Notes: a model not told the origin generated them from the sequence alone. A stretch of 64,000 nucleotides of DNA from Pleurocapsa sp. PCC 7327 (GCF_000317025.1 NC_019689.1:2891501-2955500); one strand, 5' to 3'. Positions 38,515 through 46,732 are shown, counted from the first letter of the stretch. Numbers and translations: made by a program.

Positions 38515-38924
38515 AATCGCAAGTTTTAGCTGACGCAAAAACGAGACAAATTCTTTGTATTGCTCATGAGAAGGGAAAAAGTCATGATTTTAAGATTTGG
38601 AAAAATAGTAAAATAGGAATCGAACAACAGATAGAATGTTTGGCTGATAAAGGATATCAAGGAATTCAGAAACTTCATCCCAACAGTAGAATTCCCAACA
38701 AAAAAAAGCGCAATCAACAGTTAAGTCTAGAGCAAAAGAAGTTTAATCGTAAGTTAGCAAGTGAAAGGATTGTAATTGAAAATATTCATCGCAGTCTAAA
38801 AATATTCAGAATTCTTTCAAGTCGATATCGCAACCGAAGAAGACGGTTTGGGTTGAGATTTAATTTGATTGCTGGCATTTATAATTATGAACTTCTTTCC
38901 CACTCCAATTATGCGATCGCGTAA
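38469..38924 (+). CDS. IS5-like transposase, ORF B (made by -1 frameshift)
   Basis: This frame continues the DDE domain after the A-run: KQKAYYSGRQKCHTIKSQ, then GKSHDFKIWKNSK, CLADKGYQGIQKLHP (second catalytic aspartate) and SERIVIENIHRSLKIF (glutamate). It has no obvious start of its own and is expected only as a fusion with ORF A. It stops at 38924, 18 bases before the element's end. Confidence 0.82.
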   Translation, partial: KQKAYYSGRQKCHTIKSQVLADAKTRQILCIAHEKGKSHDFKIWKNSKIGIEQQIECLADKGYQGIQKLHPNSRIPNKKKRNQQLSLEQKKFNRKLASERIVIENIHRSLKIFRILSSRYRNRRRRFGLRFNLIAGIYNYELLSHSNYAIA

Positions 38925-39683
38925 CACTTTTGCAGGAGGTCTAATATCGCCATCAACTACCGTAAAAGTCCAGAAGCGGCAGAAGATACCGAAGAAATAG
39001 CATTGCAGAAAGCCTGTGGAAATATTGAAAACTGCGGCGTTCAATCCCTGCTAGTACAAGGCGATGTTTCTTCCGAGCAAGACATTGTGGAGATGGTCAA
39101 TACTGTGGTAGAGAAATTTGGCAGTCTCGATCTACTCATTAACAATGCCGGAATTCAAATCGAATGTCCCTCTCACGAAGTCAAAACACAAGCGTTCGAT
39201 CGCGTTCTTGGTGTAAATCTTCGGGGTGCTTATCTATGCGCTTGCGAAGCGATTAAACATTTCCTGACACAAAACCATCCTGGGACAATTATCAACATTT
39301 CTAGTGTTCACGAAATTATTCCCAGACCGATGTATGTCAGCTACTCCATCAGCAAAGGCGGCATGGAAAACATGACCAAAACTCTAGCACTAGAGTATGC
39401 TAATAGAGGAATTCGGGTTAACGCTATCGCGCCAGGTGCGACTATCACACCGATTAACGAAGACTGGACAAAAGACCCCGAAAAGAAAGCGGTTGTGGAA
39501 AGTCATATCCCAATGGGTCGTGCGGGGACTCCTGAAGAAATGGCTGCTGCCGTTGCTTTTTTGGCTTCTTCCGACGCGACATATATCACCGGACAAACCT
39601 TGTTTATCGATGGCGGATTGACGCTATATGCGAATTTTCGAGAAGCTTGGTCGGCTTAATTCCCTAAATAAGCAGAAAAAATC

Positions 39684-40223
39684 ATGAATAGATCGAATTT
39701 TTTAAAAATCCTATCTCACTGGAGTGTAAATGCTGTTTTTCTAACGCTAACCGTTGGAAGTATGGCGATCGCGATGCCCAAGGCGATCGCTCAATCGACG
39801 GCACCAGAAGCATCTACAGAACTGAGACGTTTGCTGGATACCAAAGAATGTGCTGGGTGTAATTTAAGCGGCGTAGATTTACAGAACGCGAACCTGCAAG
39901 GAGCGAATTTAGAAGGAGCTAACTTACAAAATGCTGACTTAGAAGAGGCCAATTTACAAGGAGCCAATCTAGCGGGAGCCAATCTACAAGGAGCCGATTT
40001 AGAAAAAGGAAATTTAGCAGGAGCCAATCTACAAACCGCTAATTTAATTAATGCAGATTTAGAAGAGGCAAACTTACAAAATGCCAATTTACAAGGAGCA
40101 AGCTTGCAAAGAGCGGACTTAGAGAAAGCTAATTTAACAGGAGCAAATACAAATGAAGCCAACTTACAAGGAGCCAATCTAGAAAATGCGATCGGGATCG
40201 ACCCAACAGCTCAAACTCGATAA
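39684..40223 (+). CDS. Exported pentapeptide-repeat protein
   Basis: This 179-residue protein has a signal peptide (hydrophobic core NAVFLTLTVGSMAIAMPKAI, cleavage probably after AIAQ). A short segment with CAGC follows, then about 20 A(N/D)LQ pentapeptides from residue about 62 to 170, predicted to form a right-handed quadrilateral beta-helix. The two cysteines in TKECAGCNLSG are typical of this cyanobacterial type. It is probably periplasmic or lumenal. It lies 24 bases after the disrupted SDR gene. The function is unknown. Confidence 0.87.
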   Translation: MNRSNFLKILSHWSVNAVFLTLTVGSMAIAMPKAIAQSTAPEASTELRRLLDTKECAGCNLSGVDLQNANLQGANLEGANLQNADLEEANLQGANLAGANLQGADLEKGNLAGANLQTANLINADLEEANLQNANLQGASLQRADLEKANLTGANTNEANLQGANLENAIGIDPTAQTR

Positions 40224-40491
40224 ATATTAGCTCTAGAACCGCCGATTCGTTTTGAGCGGAGTAATCAACAACCTTTGCATCTTGCCTCTGCGTAAGTCCT
40301 GTCGCTAAGATGAATGTCACTAAGATAAGAAGCGATCGATCGATCGATCGCGGGCAACAAAAAATACCGCCGATTTCTGCTCAGATAACAACAACCTTAG
40401 AGAGCATTTATAAAGTAAATCTTAAGTCGAATTTGAGAAATGAAAGCGATGTCTGACGACAAAGCTATTCGCGCCTTAATTCTCGATTAAC

Positions 40492-41463
40492 TTATTGAAA
40501 ATCTAGTGGACTACGAACGCCTCGACCACCACGATTAAGTACGTGAGTGTAAATCATCGTCGTGCGAACATCTTTATGTCCTAATAATTCCTGTACCGTG
40601 CGGATATCATATCCATCCTCAAGTAAATGTGTAGCAAAGCTGTGGCGAAAGGTATGACAACTGGCGTGTTTGGTAATTCCTGCTTGGCGAATAGCTGTCT
40701 TTACTGCCCTCTGTAGCGAATCTGGGTAGATATGATGTCGGCGAACTATACCCGAACGTGGGTCTTTGGAACGATTATTAGCAGGAAAAACAAATTGCCA
40801 TGCCCATTCCCGATTGGCATGAGGATACTTTTGCTCTAAAGCATAAGGTAAATATACTGCGCCATATCCTTGAGCTAAATCCTGTTGATGTAAATATCTT
40901 GCATTTTCCAACTGAAGTTTAAGCCCTTCAATCGTTAATTTCGGCAGTGTTGTAATGCGGTCTTTATGTCCTTTTCCATCTCTGATTACAATTTGCTGAT
41001 ACCCAAAATCAATATCTTTAACCCGTAAATTTAAGCATTCTGTTAAACGCAAACCCGAACCATAAAGTAAACTAGCCATGAGGTGATGAACGCCCTTCAA
41101 ATTTGCCAAGATAGCTTGTACTTCTTCACGAGTAAAAACCACAGGCAGTCTTTGGGGACGTTTGGCGGGTTGAATTCCATCAATAAAAGGTAATGCGATC
41201 TGTAGGACTTCTTTGTATAAAAACAATAAGGCATTTCTGGCAACATTTTGTGTTGATGCTGCCACATTTTTATTGATGGCTAAATGGGAAAGATAGGCTC
41301 TAATTTCCTCAACTCCCATTTCTCTGGGGTGACGTTTATTGTGAAAAAGAATGAACTCCTTGATGTAGTAAACATAGGACTTCTCGGTTTTTAGGCTCAT
41401 GTGCTTAAGACGCAATGTGTCACGCACTCGGTCAAGCAGACGAGGTGGTTGTGGCTCGGTCAT
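40492..41463 (-). CDS. intI: Integron integrase (IntI-type tyrosine recombinase)
   Basis: This 323-residue protein has all catalytic residues of tyrosine recombinases: R139 (GSGLRLTE), H270 and R273 (HTFRHSF), H296 (LLGHKDVR) and Y305 (MIYTHV). The additional segment between the catalytic boxes, [17 protein letters not shown] plus [11 protein letters not shown] near residues 214-244, is the domain found only in integron integrases. The C-terminal [16 protein letters not shown] is also typical. Length is standard and no stop or frameshift is seen. It is transcribed away from the cassettes, the usual layout. It should recombine attI with attC sites and act on folded single-stranded attC. I see no LexA-type box at its start. 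Confidence 0.95.
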   Translation of the reverse strand: MTEPQPPRLLDRVRDTLRLKHMSLKTEKSYVYYIKEFILFHNKRHPREMGVEEIRAYLSHLAINKNVAASTQNVARNALLFLYKEVLQIALPFIDGIQPAKRPQRLPVVFTREEVQAILANLKGVHHLMASLLYGSGLRLTECLNLRVKDIDFGYQQIVIRDGKGHKDRITTLPKLTIEGLKLQLENARYLHQQDLAQGYGAVYLPYALEQKYPHANREWAWQFVFPANNRSKDPRSGIVRRHHIYPDSLQRAVKTAIRQAGITKHASCHTFRHSFATHLLEDGYDIRTVQELLGHKDVRTTMIYTHVLNRGGRGVRSPLDFQ

Positions 41464-41515
41464 CTATCAAGTTTAGTAAAATGCTCTCATTCTTATTGTT
41501 CCCAGATTAGTGTTA

Positions 41516-41672
41516 CTAGATAGCAAACTGCGGTAAAATTGACGAAATTTGAGGTGTTATATAGCAAGGTGCGGTTTTTGCCCCTTATAATGAATACTAG
41601 ACAGCAAACTGTAGTAATGCACTCATATAGTGAGTGCTAGATAGCAAACTACGGTTGAATATATAGTTAGAC
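41516..41672. other. Candidate attI site with four direct repeats
   Basis: Between the integrase start and the first cassette lie four copies of a 19-base repeat, CTAGATAGCAAACTGCGGT or close variants, at 41516, 41557, 41597 and 41637. The spacing of 41, 40 and 40 bases is nearly regular. They end just before GTTAGAC (41666-41672), which matches the GTTRRRY core of integron recombination. The position matches that of integrase-binding direct repeats in other attI sites. The spacers are AT-rich and may also hold promoters for intI and the cassettes. Confidence 0.7.
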
Positions 41673-41747
41673 TGAATCTCTGATCACTTTAGCTGTAGGT
41701 ATGGGTATTCTTTCTTATATGAACCTCTTCGCGTTTCCTAGAGATCA

Positions 41748-42641
41748 ATGGAAGAACAATTATCGCTAGAAGCCTGTCCGAAGTGTGGTAGCCCCCTTCG
41801 CCCACCATTAAAGACAACAGGTCGTCAGATTTGCGTGAAATGTGGTTGGACTAATATAAAAAGAGAATCTAAATCTTCAGTCAAGTCTGATGTAAGCTCT
41901 ACGTCAAAAATCGAATCTTTAATTTCTTCCTGGAAACAGAAAATTTCTTTTGTCAATGAATTACTAAAATTGAATAAGAACGTTAAGTACGGGCTTGCAT
42001 CAGTAATTGGAATTGCAGTTATTGGTTGGGGATCTACATCCCTCTATTTTAAACATCAGGCTGATAGTTGTAGGACAGAAACTAAAGAAGCAATTGGCAA
42101 GATTTCTGAAGAATGGGACGATGTTATGTCTCGTGCTAAAGCAAGTAATCGTTTGAATATGCAGGCTAATATATCTGACTTACAGCATATTAAACGGAAA
42201 GTTAGTGATGCTAAATGGCCTCAGTGTGCTTTAGTTGCCAAATCTGCTGTTTGGGTTGGAATGCAGTCTGATATTAATCAACTCCTGAAGTTTGCAGGAG
42301 GAGACGATATCAGTTATGACAAAAGTTTTGCATGGAAAATTTTTGCAGACGAAATAAAACAAATTACAAGTAGTGGTGAAACTAATCACAGTGTAAATTC
42401 TGAGGATGATGCGAAGAAGGCTGTAGAAGCTTTATTTATTGAAGAGATAAATAAAATCAATGCTCAAATGGAGCCGCTAAAACAACCATTTTCAGAATAT
42501 GAATCAAAATCTAATCAATTGTCGATGTCTCTTTATGATCAGCAAAGGAACCTAAGGGAGCAGTACAAGGATGTTGTCAGTAAGTATACTGACTTGCAGC
42601 TTGAAAAAACTAAGTTAGAAATGGATAAATTACTTTTGTAA
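41748..42641 (+). CDS. Cassette 1 gene A: zinc-ribbon, single-helix membrane protein
   Basis: The 297-residue protein has an N-terminal zinc ribbon with C10, C13, C29 and C32 (CPKCG and CVKCG), a Ser/Lys-rich linker and one membrane helix at about residues 82-101. The rest is a long, mostly helical part with a coiled coil at the end (SLYDQQRNLREQYKDVVSKY). The predicted topology puts the zinc ribbon in the cytoplasm and the helical part outside. I recognise no named family beyond the ribbon. It is followed by the HEPN-like gene after 34 bases, and both share one cassette, so they may form a functional pair. Low G+C compared with neighbours suggests foreign origin. Confidence 0.75.
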   Translation: MEEQLSLEACPKCGSPLRPPLKTTGRQICVKCGWTNIKRESKSSVKSDVSSTSKIESLISSWKQKISFVNELLKLNKNVKYGLASVIGIAVIGWGSTSLYFKHQADSCRTETKEAIGKISEEWDDVMSRAKASNRLNMQANISDLQHIKRKVSDAKWPQCALVAKSAVWVGMQSDINQLLKFAGGDDISYDKSFAWKIFADEIKQITSSGETNHSVNSEDDAKKAVEALFIEEINKINAQMEPLKQPFSEYESKSNQLSMSLYDQQRNLREQYKDVVSKYTDLQLEKTKLEMDKLLL

Positions 42642-42675
42642 ATTATAGTTAATATGATAAATAAATGGAGAATGA

Positions 42676-43161
42676 GTGAATGTGAGGAAAAGCCAAGTTC
42701 CGTTAAAACAGATTGTCGGAAATATCAACAAATATGAATCATATCGTGAGGCATGGTCACGTATTAAATTAGCTCAAGAAAATCATTTTTTCTTGGAAGC
42801 TATCACAATCCAGGAAAGCATTATCTCTGATCGTCTCATCAGTTTTCTATCTCGTCCTGAAGCTCTAAATCCTCCTTCTAAGAGGAAAAACGGACAATTT
42901 CCTTCCTTGAATCAGCTTATTAAGCAATGGCGTTCAGAATTTCCTCATGCACTTCAATCAGGCTCATATTCTGATCTAATCAGCGCAGTTGATCAGTGGC
43001 GACGAACTAGAAATGAAGCAATTCACGCAATTGTTAAGTCTGAACCTGGAGAACCAACTCAACCTATTGATTCATTTTTGCAAAAAGCTAAAGAGGCGGC
43101 TGAAGAGGGAGAAAAACTTACGAGAGAGGTATGCAAATGGTGTAAAAGGGGTAAAAAATAG
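42676..43161 (+). CDS. Cassette 1 gene B: HEPN-like protein
   Basis: This 161-residue all-helical protein starts at GTG 42676 with GGAG five bases upstream. Residues 112-117 read RNEAIH in the context WRRTRNEAIHAI, the Rx4H motif (with Asn after Arg) that forms the RNase site of HEPN proteins. The four-helix pattern around it (YESYREAWSRIKLAQENHFF, AITIQESIISDRLISFL) fits the fold. HEPN proteins are frequent in toxin-antitoxin and phage-defence systems, so a defence role with gene A is possible. This is inference from one short motif; a non-catalytic HEPN homologue is an alternative. Confidence 0.68.
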   Translation: MNVRKSQVPLKQIVGNINKYESYREAWSRIKLAQENHFFLEAITIQESIISDRLISFLSRPEALNPPSKRKNGQFPSLNQLIKQWRSEFPHALQSGSYSDLISAVDQWRRTRNEAIHAIVKSEPGEPTQPIDSFLQKAKEAAEEGEKLTREVCKWCKRGKK

Positions 43162-43183
43162 AGAATTTTTGTCTTCATTTTTG

Positions 43184-43275
43184 GTCTAACAAGCGCTTGC
43201 ACACGGAACGGTAAGTTACGGTGTCGTTGATGATGCAAAATCTACTTCCGTCCGGTGAAGCGCAGGCCGTTAGCT
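43184..43275. other. attC recombination site of cassette 1
   Basis: R'' is GTCTAAC (43184-43190) and R' is GTTAGCT (43269-43275). Inside, GCGCTTGCAC pairs with GTGAAGCGC, leaving one unpaired G on the 5' side, the extrahelical base that sets strand choice by integrase. The total length of 92 bases is usual. The R' tail differs from the R'' complement because it belongs to the next cassette. Confidence 0.88.
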
Positions 43276-43321
43276 GGCAAAGTAAGCATGTATTTAAGAT
43301 AGTAGACCTCCTGCAAAAGTG

Positions 43322-43744
43322 TTACGCGATCGCATAATTGGAGTGGGAAAGAAGTTCATAATTATAAATGCCAGCAATCAAATTAAATCTCAACCCAAAC
43401 CGTCTTCTTCGGTTGCGATATCGACTTGAAAGAATTCTGAATATTTTTAGACTGCGATGAATATTTTCAATTACAATCCTTTCACTTGCTAACTTACGAT
43501 TAAACTTCTTTTGCTCTAGACTTAACTGTTGATTGCGCTTTTTTTTGTTGGGAATTCTACTGTTGGGATGAAGTTTCTGAATTCCTTGATATCCTTTATC
43601 AGCCAAACATTCTATCTGTTGTTCGATTCCTATTTTACTATTTTTCCAAATCTTAAAATCATGACTTTTTCCCTTCTCATGAGCAATACAAAGAATTTGT
43701 CTCGTTTTTGCGTCAGCTAAAACTTGCATTTTATCGTGTGACAC
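43322..43744 (-). pseudogene. IS5-like transposase ORF B, copy 2, frame-broken
   Basis: The frame from GTG 43744 encodes the DDE half (HEKGKSHDFKIWKNSK, CLADKGYQGIQ, SERIVIENIH), but the one-base deletion near 43727 separates it from the frame entered by the -1 shift after ORF A. A joined product would stop at TAG soon after HTIKC. This copy is therefore probably unable to make transposase by itself but could be mobilised by copy 1. Confidence 0.8.
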
Positions 43745-44165
43745 TTTTGCCGACCACTGTAGTAAGCTTTTTGTTTTTTTTCGGTCTTTCTATTTCATGT
43801 TCTGCTACATCTACTACGACAATTTCAATTTCTGTATTTTGGGGTTGAACAGCTTTTTTCCCAGGCAGATTGAAAAGTCCCGATTTCATTAAAATATCTT
43901 CTACTTTTCTGGTGATTCGTAAAGCCGTTGTCTCGTTTATTCCCCAGCTAGTTCCGATATGAAAATAGGTGCGATACTCTCGCCAATATTCAAGAGTCAT
44001 TAAGATTTGGTCTTCTGCGCTTAATTTATTTGGTCGTCCTGTTTTTTTTTGTAAGACTTTTTCGGCTTCTAGAACTTTTACCATCTCTTTAAACGTCTCT
44101 GGATATACTCCACAAAGCCGTTTAAACTCTGTCGGTTTTAAATTTTTTACTTGAGAGTAAGTCAT
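43731..44165 (-). CDS. IS5-like transposase, ORF A, copy 2
   Basis: The protein is identical in sequence to ORF A of copy 1 (144 residues, helix-turn-helix and first catalytic aspartate, A8 slippery run near its end). Because ORF B of this copy is out of frame, only the N-terminal fragment can be made, which in some elements acts as an inhibitor. Confidence 0.85.
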   Translation of the reverse strand: MTYSQVKNLKPTEFKRLCGVYPETFKEMVKVLEAEKVLQKKTGRPNKLSAEDQILMTLEYWREYRTYFHIGTSWGINETTALRITRKVEDILMKSGLFNLPGKKAVQPQNTEIEIVVVDVAEHEIERPKKNKKLTTVVGKSVTR

Positions 44166-44200
44166 AACTCGAATTGTAATTTGGTTTTATTTTACCTAAC

Positions 44201-45574
44201 TTACTCTGACTTTTGCTGGAGGTCTAGTGTTTTGCCTTTCATCGCATTTAAAACCTCTGTACTCGCTCGTTCTGCGGATTGGAGCGCCCCTTCCATATAG
44301 CTGCGCCACTCTGTAGCCGTCTCGCTACCGGCGACGTGAATGCAGCGATCGGGTGACACCGAAGAATTTTGCCGATGGCTCCAACCACCGATCCCCCAAC
44401 GGGAGGCATATCCGCCACGGGAGAACGGCTCAGCGATCCAATCCATTGCGATAAAGTTTGTGAGATGCCCAGAGGCATTACCCAGCATCTTCTGAATGCA
44501 AGCCAGCGCCGTTGCTTTGCGAGTTTCGCTATCCATAAGGCTCAACTGCACTGCTCGCGATCCAGTTGCTAATGCAATCAAAATCCCTGGCTTTCCACTC
44601 GGTGATGAACCATCGGCAAGGAAATTAATGAGTTCATCGGGGGCAATGGCAATGCCGCTTAATCCCGCTTCGCGCCACCAAGCACAGTCATAAACGATCG
44701 GGATTTTGACCACTTGCCCTAAGACTCTCTCTCCAGGCTGGTGAGGGAAGGGATGGGTTAAGCCATCTTCAAAGGTAATCTGATTAATAAGTTGAGGGGG
44801 TAAAGCCAGAATGACGTGTTCTCCAGTAAACTTCCCTTGGTCAGTGATTGCTTGAACGAATTTGCCTTGGCGCTTGAGCGATCGCACTGGTGTTTGCAAG
44901 TAAACGCAGTCACCCAGTTCCTCTGCCATACGTCGAGCAACAGTCTGGGCACCATCGGCGAAAAACTCATACTCCGCCGTTTCCAATTTTTCTAGCCCAC
45001 CGATTGTGGCAATTTGGTGCAGTACCTCAAGGGGAGAGACACGATCGGCACTGGCACAAAAGCCGCTCTCAAACAGATGCAACCAGTACGATCGCGCTGC
45101 TTTGGAAAAGCTATTTTTCTGTAGCCATTGATTAACCGAGATGCTGTCTAGGTAGCCAGCGCGAGGATGCTGCCACGGTTCGGCGATCGTCAGTTGATTG
45201 AGTAAGCGATCGATCCGCCAACCAAGTTGGCTGATATCGAGTTTTGCAAACCAGGACATGGGCGGAATTGTATCGGATGTTCGTTGATAGTGCCCATCCA
45301 CTAAAAATACGGACTCTCCCTGAGTATGGGTTACGATGGTGTTCAGTCCATACTCCTTAGCCAACGCATACATCCGCTGTTGACCGGGTCCAATCCACTG
45401 TCCTCCCAAGTCAATGGTCACTCCATTCACTAATGTTTGACTGAGCACCCGTCCACCGACTCGGTCGCGGGCTTCTAAAACCGTCACCGTCAGTCCCGCG
45501 CGTTGCAGCGATCGCGCCGCATAAAGCCCAGAGAGTCCTGCGCCAACGACTAAAACATCCGCAATTGAACTCAT
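44201..45574 (-). CDS. Flavin-containing amine oxidase (monoamine oxidase-like)
   Basis: This 457-residue FAD enzyme starts with VVGAGLSGLYAARSLQRAG and LEARDRVGGRVL, the dinucleotide-binding and GGRV motifs of amine oxidases. The C-terminal FAD site reads IHVAGSETATEWRSYMEGAL. It oxidises an amine to aldehyde with H2O2; the substrate is unknown. Its last codons (LDLQQKSE) come from the end of the inserted IS. Restoring the target site gives an ending LS-stop, so the insertion only lengthens the tail and the enzyme is probably functional. It is divergent from the TetR gene, which probably controlled it. Confidence 0.88.
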   Translation of the reverse strand: MSSIADVLVVGAGLSGLYAARSLQRAGLTVTVLEARDRVGGRVLSQTLVNGVTIDLGGQWIGPGQQRMYALAKEYGLNTIVTHTQGESVFLVDGHYQRTSDTIPPMSWFAKLDISQLGWRIDRLLNQLTIAEPWQHPRAGYLDSISVNQWLQKNSFSKAARSYWLHLFESGFCASADRVSPLEVLHQIATIGGLEKLETAEYEFFADGAQTVARRMAEELGDCVYLQTPVRSLKRQGKFVQAITDQGKFTGEHVILALPPQLINQITFEDGLTHPFPHQPGERVLGQVVKIPIVYDCAWWREAGLSGIAIAPDELINFLADGSSPSGKPGILIALATGSRAVQLSLMDSETRKATALACIQKMLGNASGHLTNFIAMDWIAEPFSRGGYASRWGIGGWSHRQNSSVSPDRCIHVAGSETATEWRSYMEGALQSAERASTEVLNAMKGKTLDLQQKSE

Positions 45575-45721
45575 AAATCAGTCACCTTCAGCTTGAGCGA
45601 GGAGTGAAGACTGCCAAAATGTGAGGATTACTCGCATTAGTTGCAATATACGAGCAGCCCTCATATTTTTCAAGTAGAATATGAGCAGTCCTCATTTATT
45701 TTTGGAAATAGGGATAAAGCA

Positions 45722-46393
45722 ATGACTGAAGGCGCATCGTACGAGGAGTTGATGCGACGTAGGCTTTGTCAGGCTCGAAGTCAGGAACGGGTCAAGCGAA
45801 TTTTGGATGTGGCATAAAAACTGTTTGCGAGTCAGGGCTACATGGCAACAACGACCAACGCGATCGCGACTCAAGCCCAAGTGCCGATCGGGTCGATCTA
45901 CCAGTTTTTTCCCGATAAGGCTGCTATTCTACGAGCCTTAGCCCTACGCTATGCCGACAAGCTGCAACAACAGTTGGCGACCATTAATGAGACGAAGCAA
46001 GTCACACTCTCTTTGACTGATTATGTGAACCAGTTGATTGATACCACCGAGCGCTTCTTTACTGAAAACCCCAGTTACCATGCCATTTTTATGGAGGTTC
46101 AGGGAACAATGCCCGAATTGGAAGAAATCGATGAGGAAACCGATGCCAAGTTAATTCAGGATTTAGCGAGTTCCTTAGCAAGACGTGATGCAAGCTTAGA
46201 GCCAGTAGATTATGACGCGATCGCCTTTGTGCTGGTCAAAGGGATCGGAACATTACTATGGTTATCTCTCAGCCAAGAGCAAACATTTCGGCAGCGACTG
46301 GTAGAAGAAACGAAACAACTCACCTTAAAGTACTTGCAAAGCTATTTCCCGTCAAGTCTACCGCCAGCTAACAATTGTGTTGGAGCGGACTAG
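45722..46393 (+). pseudogene. TetR/AcrR-family regulator with in-frame stop
   Basis: Read through from ATG 45722, the product is a normal TetR regulator: RVKRILDVA, stop, KLFASQGYMATTTNAIATQA, then the recognition helix VPIGSIYQFFPDKAAIL. TAA at 45815-45817 replaces what is usually GAA (AEKLF). Restart at ATG 45842 would lose helix 1 of the DNA-binding domain. The C-terminal ligand domain is intact and the last codons overlap the attC R'' box. It is therefore probably an inactive repressor of the divergent amine oxidase gene, with 147 bases between the two starts. Confidence 0.82.
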
Positions 46394-46451
46394 CGAAAGA
46401 TCTTGATAGGGTTGCCAAAATTTTAGTAGCCGCTCAACACGGCCGTTATCT
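46366..46451. other. attC recombination site of cassette 2
   Basis: R'' is AGCTAAC (46366-46372) and R' is GTTATCT (46445-46451). The stem GTGTTGGAGCGG (46377-46388) pairs with CCGCTCAACAC (46430-46440), leaving one extrahelical G. Unpaired spacers AATT and GGCC separate the two boxes symmetrically. The loop is about 41 bases. This is a textbook attC fold. Confidence 0.9.
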
Positions 46452-46732
46452 GGCTTTGTTCCTTGATGGAGGTGGTACTTTGAGCATAACTGTCAATGAT
46501 CAGAGTTTAGTTGCTTCAAGCTATCTGTAGGGCAGTGTTCTTAGCCCTCTTTTATCACTATCTCCAGAGAATAATTGCAAAGCCTTGCTATATAAGCTTT
46601 TTGCTCAAAAGCTCATGGTTTTTAGTTTCTGTTAGGAAATAAATGCTCAAATTTGCTTCCTGCATGAAGTTTAAAAATTGCGTTCGATTTTTAGTTTCCC
46701 AGAGTGACAAATCAGGGTTAGGTTAGGAGTAG

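Larger units (their letters stand above)
38020..38942 (+). mobile_element. IS5-like insertion sequence, copy 1
   Basis: The 923-base element starts AGACCTCCAGCAAAAGT and ends with the inverted form of AGACCTCCTGCAAAAGT (one mismatch). It is flanked by a 3-base duplication AAT (38017-38019 and 38943-38945). It encodes two overlapping transposase frames joined by a run of eight A. The second copy at 43304-44225 is nearly identical and inverted. The arrangement fits the IS5 family subgroup whose DDE transposase is made by frameshifting. Confidence 0.92.
37924..39659 (+). pseudogene. Short-chain dehydrogenase gene split by an IS5-like element
   Basis: The gene is in two pieces. Codons 1-32 (37924-38019) carry the Rossmann motif TGATSGIGQAIA, and codons 33-269 (38946-39659, after the duplicated AAT at 38943) carry INNAG and the catalytic YSISKGG. 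Removing the 923-base element and one copy of the AAT target duplication restores one frame reading EGCNIAINYRKS, so the insertion is the only visible lesion. The intact enzyme would be a classical NAD(P)-dependent SDR (glucose/3-oxoacyl reductase-like). A downstream start inside the second piece could make only a protein without the cofactor site. Confidence 0.9.
41667..43269 (+). mobile_element. Integron gene cassette 1
   Basis: The cassette runs from TTAGAC after the attI crossover to the G of the attC1 R' box (1603 bases). Its attC R'' box GTCTAAC (43184-43190) is the exact reverse complement of GTTAGAC at 41666, as required for a cassette once circular. It encodes two plus-strand genes, a zinc-ribbon membrane protein and a HEPN-like protein. 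HIP1 octamers are absent, unlike the chromosome. Confidence 0.85.
43304..44225 (-). mobile_element. IS5-like insertion sequence, copy 2
   Basis: This 922-base copy is inverted relative to copy 1, has the same terminal repeats and is flanked by its own 3-base duplication AGT (43301-43303 and 44226-44228). It differs from copy 1 by loss of one C (AAATGCAAG instead of AAATCGCAAG, near 43727), which breaks the joined transposase frame. It sits at the 3' end of the amine oxidase gene. Confidence 0.92.
43270..46445 (+). mobile_element. Integron gene cassette 2 (interrupted by an IS)
   Basis: The cassette starts with TTAGCT (from GTTAGCT at 43269) and ends in attC2, whose R'' box AGCTAAC (46366-46372) is its exact reverse complement. 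It spans 3176 bases, of which 925 are the IS copy and its target duplication. It encodes a flavin amine oxidase on the minus strand and a TetR-type gene on the plus strand, a common regulator-enzyme divergent pair. Confidence 0.82.

Noticed and set aside
40449-40490. Thirteen-codon frame MSDDKAIRALILD ending at the integrase stop, possibly the start of a gene cut by the integron
   Set aside because: It is too short to assign, and no continuation is found elsewhere in the window.
41516-41655. The four evenly spaced repeats as a small CRISPR array
   Set aside because: Repeats are only 19 bases and variable, spacers are 21-22 bases, no cas gene is near, and the position next to intI fits attI better.
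38943-43303. Composite transposon formed by the two IS5-like copies
   Set aside because: Each copy has its own matching target duplication and there is no duplication around the whole segment.
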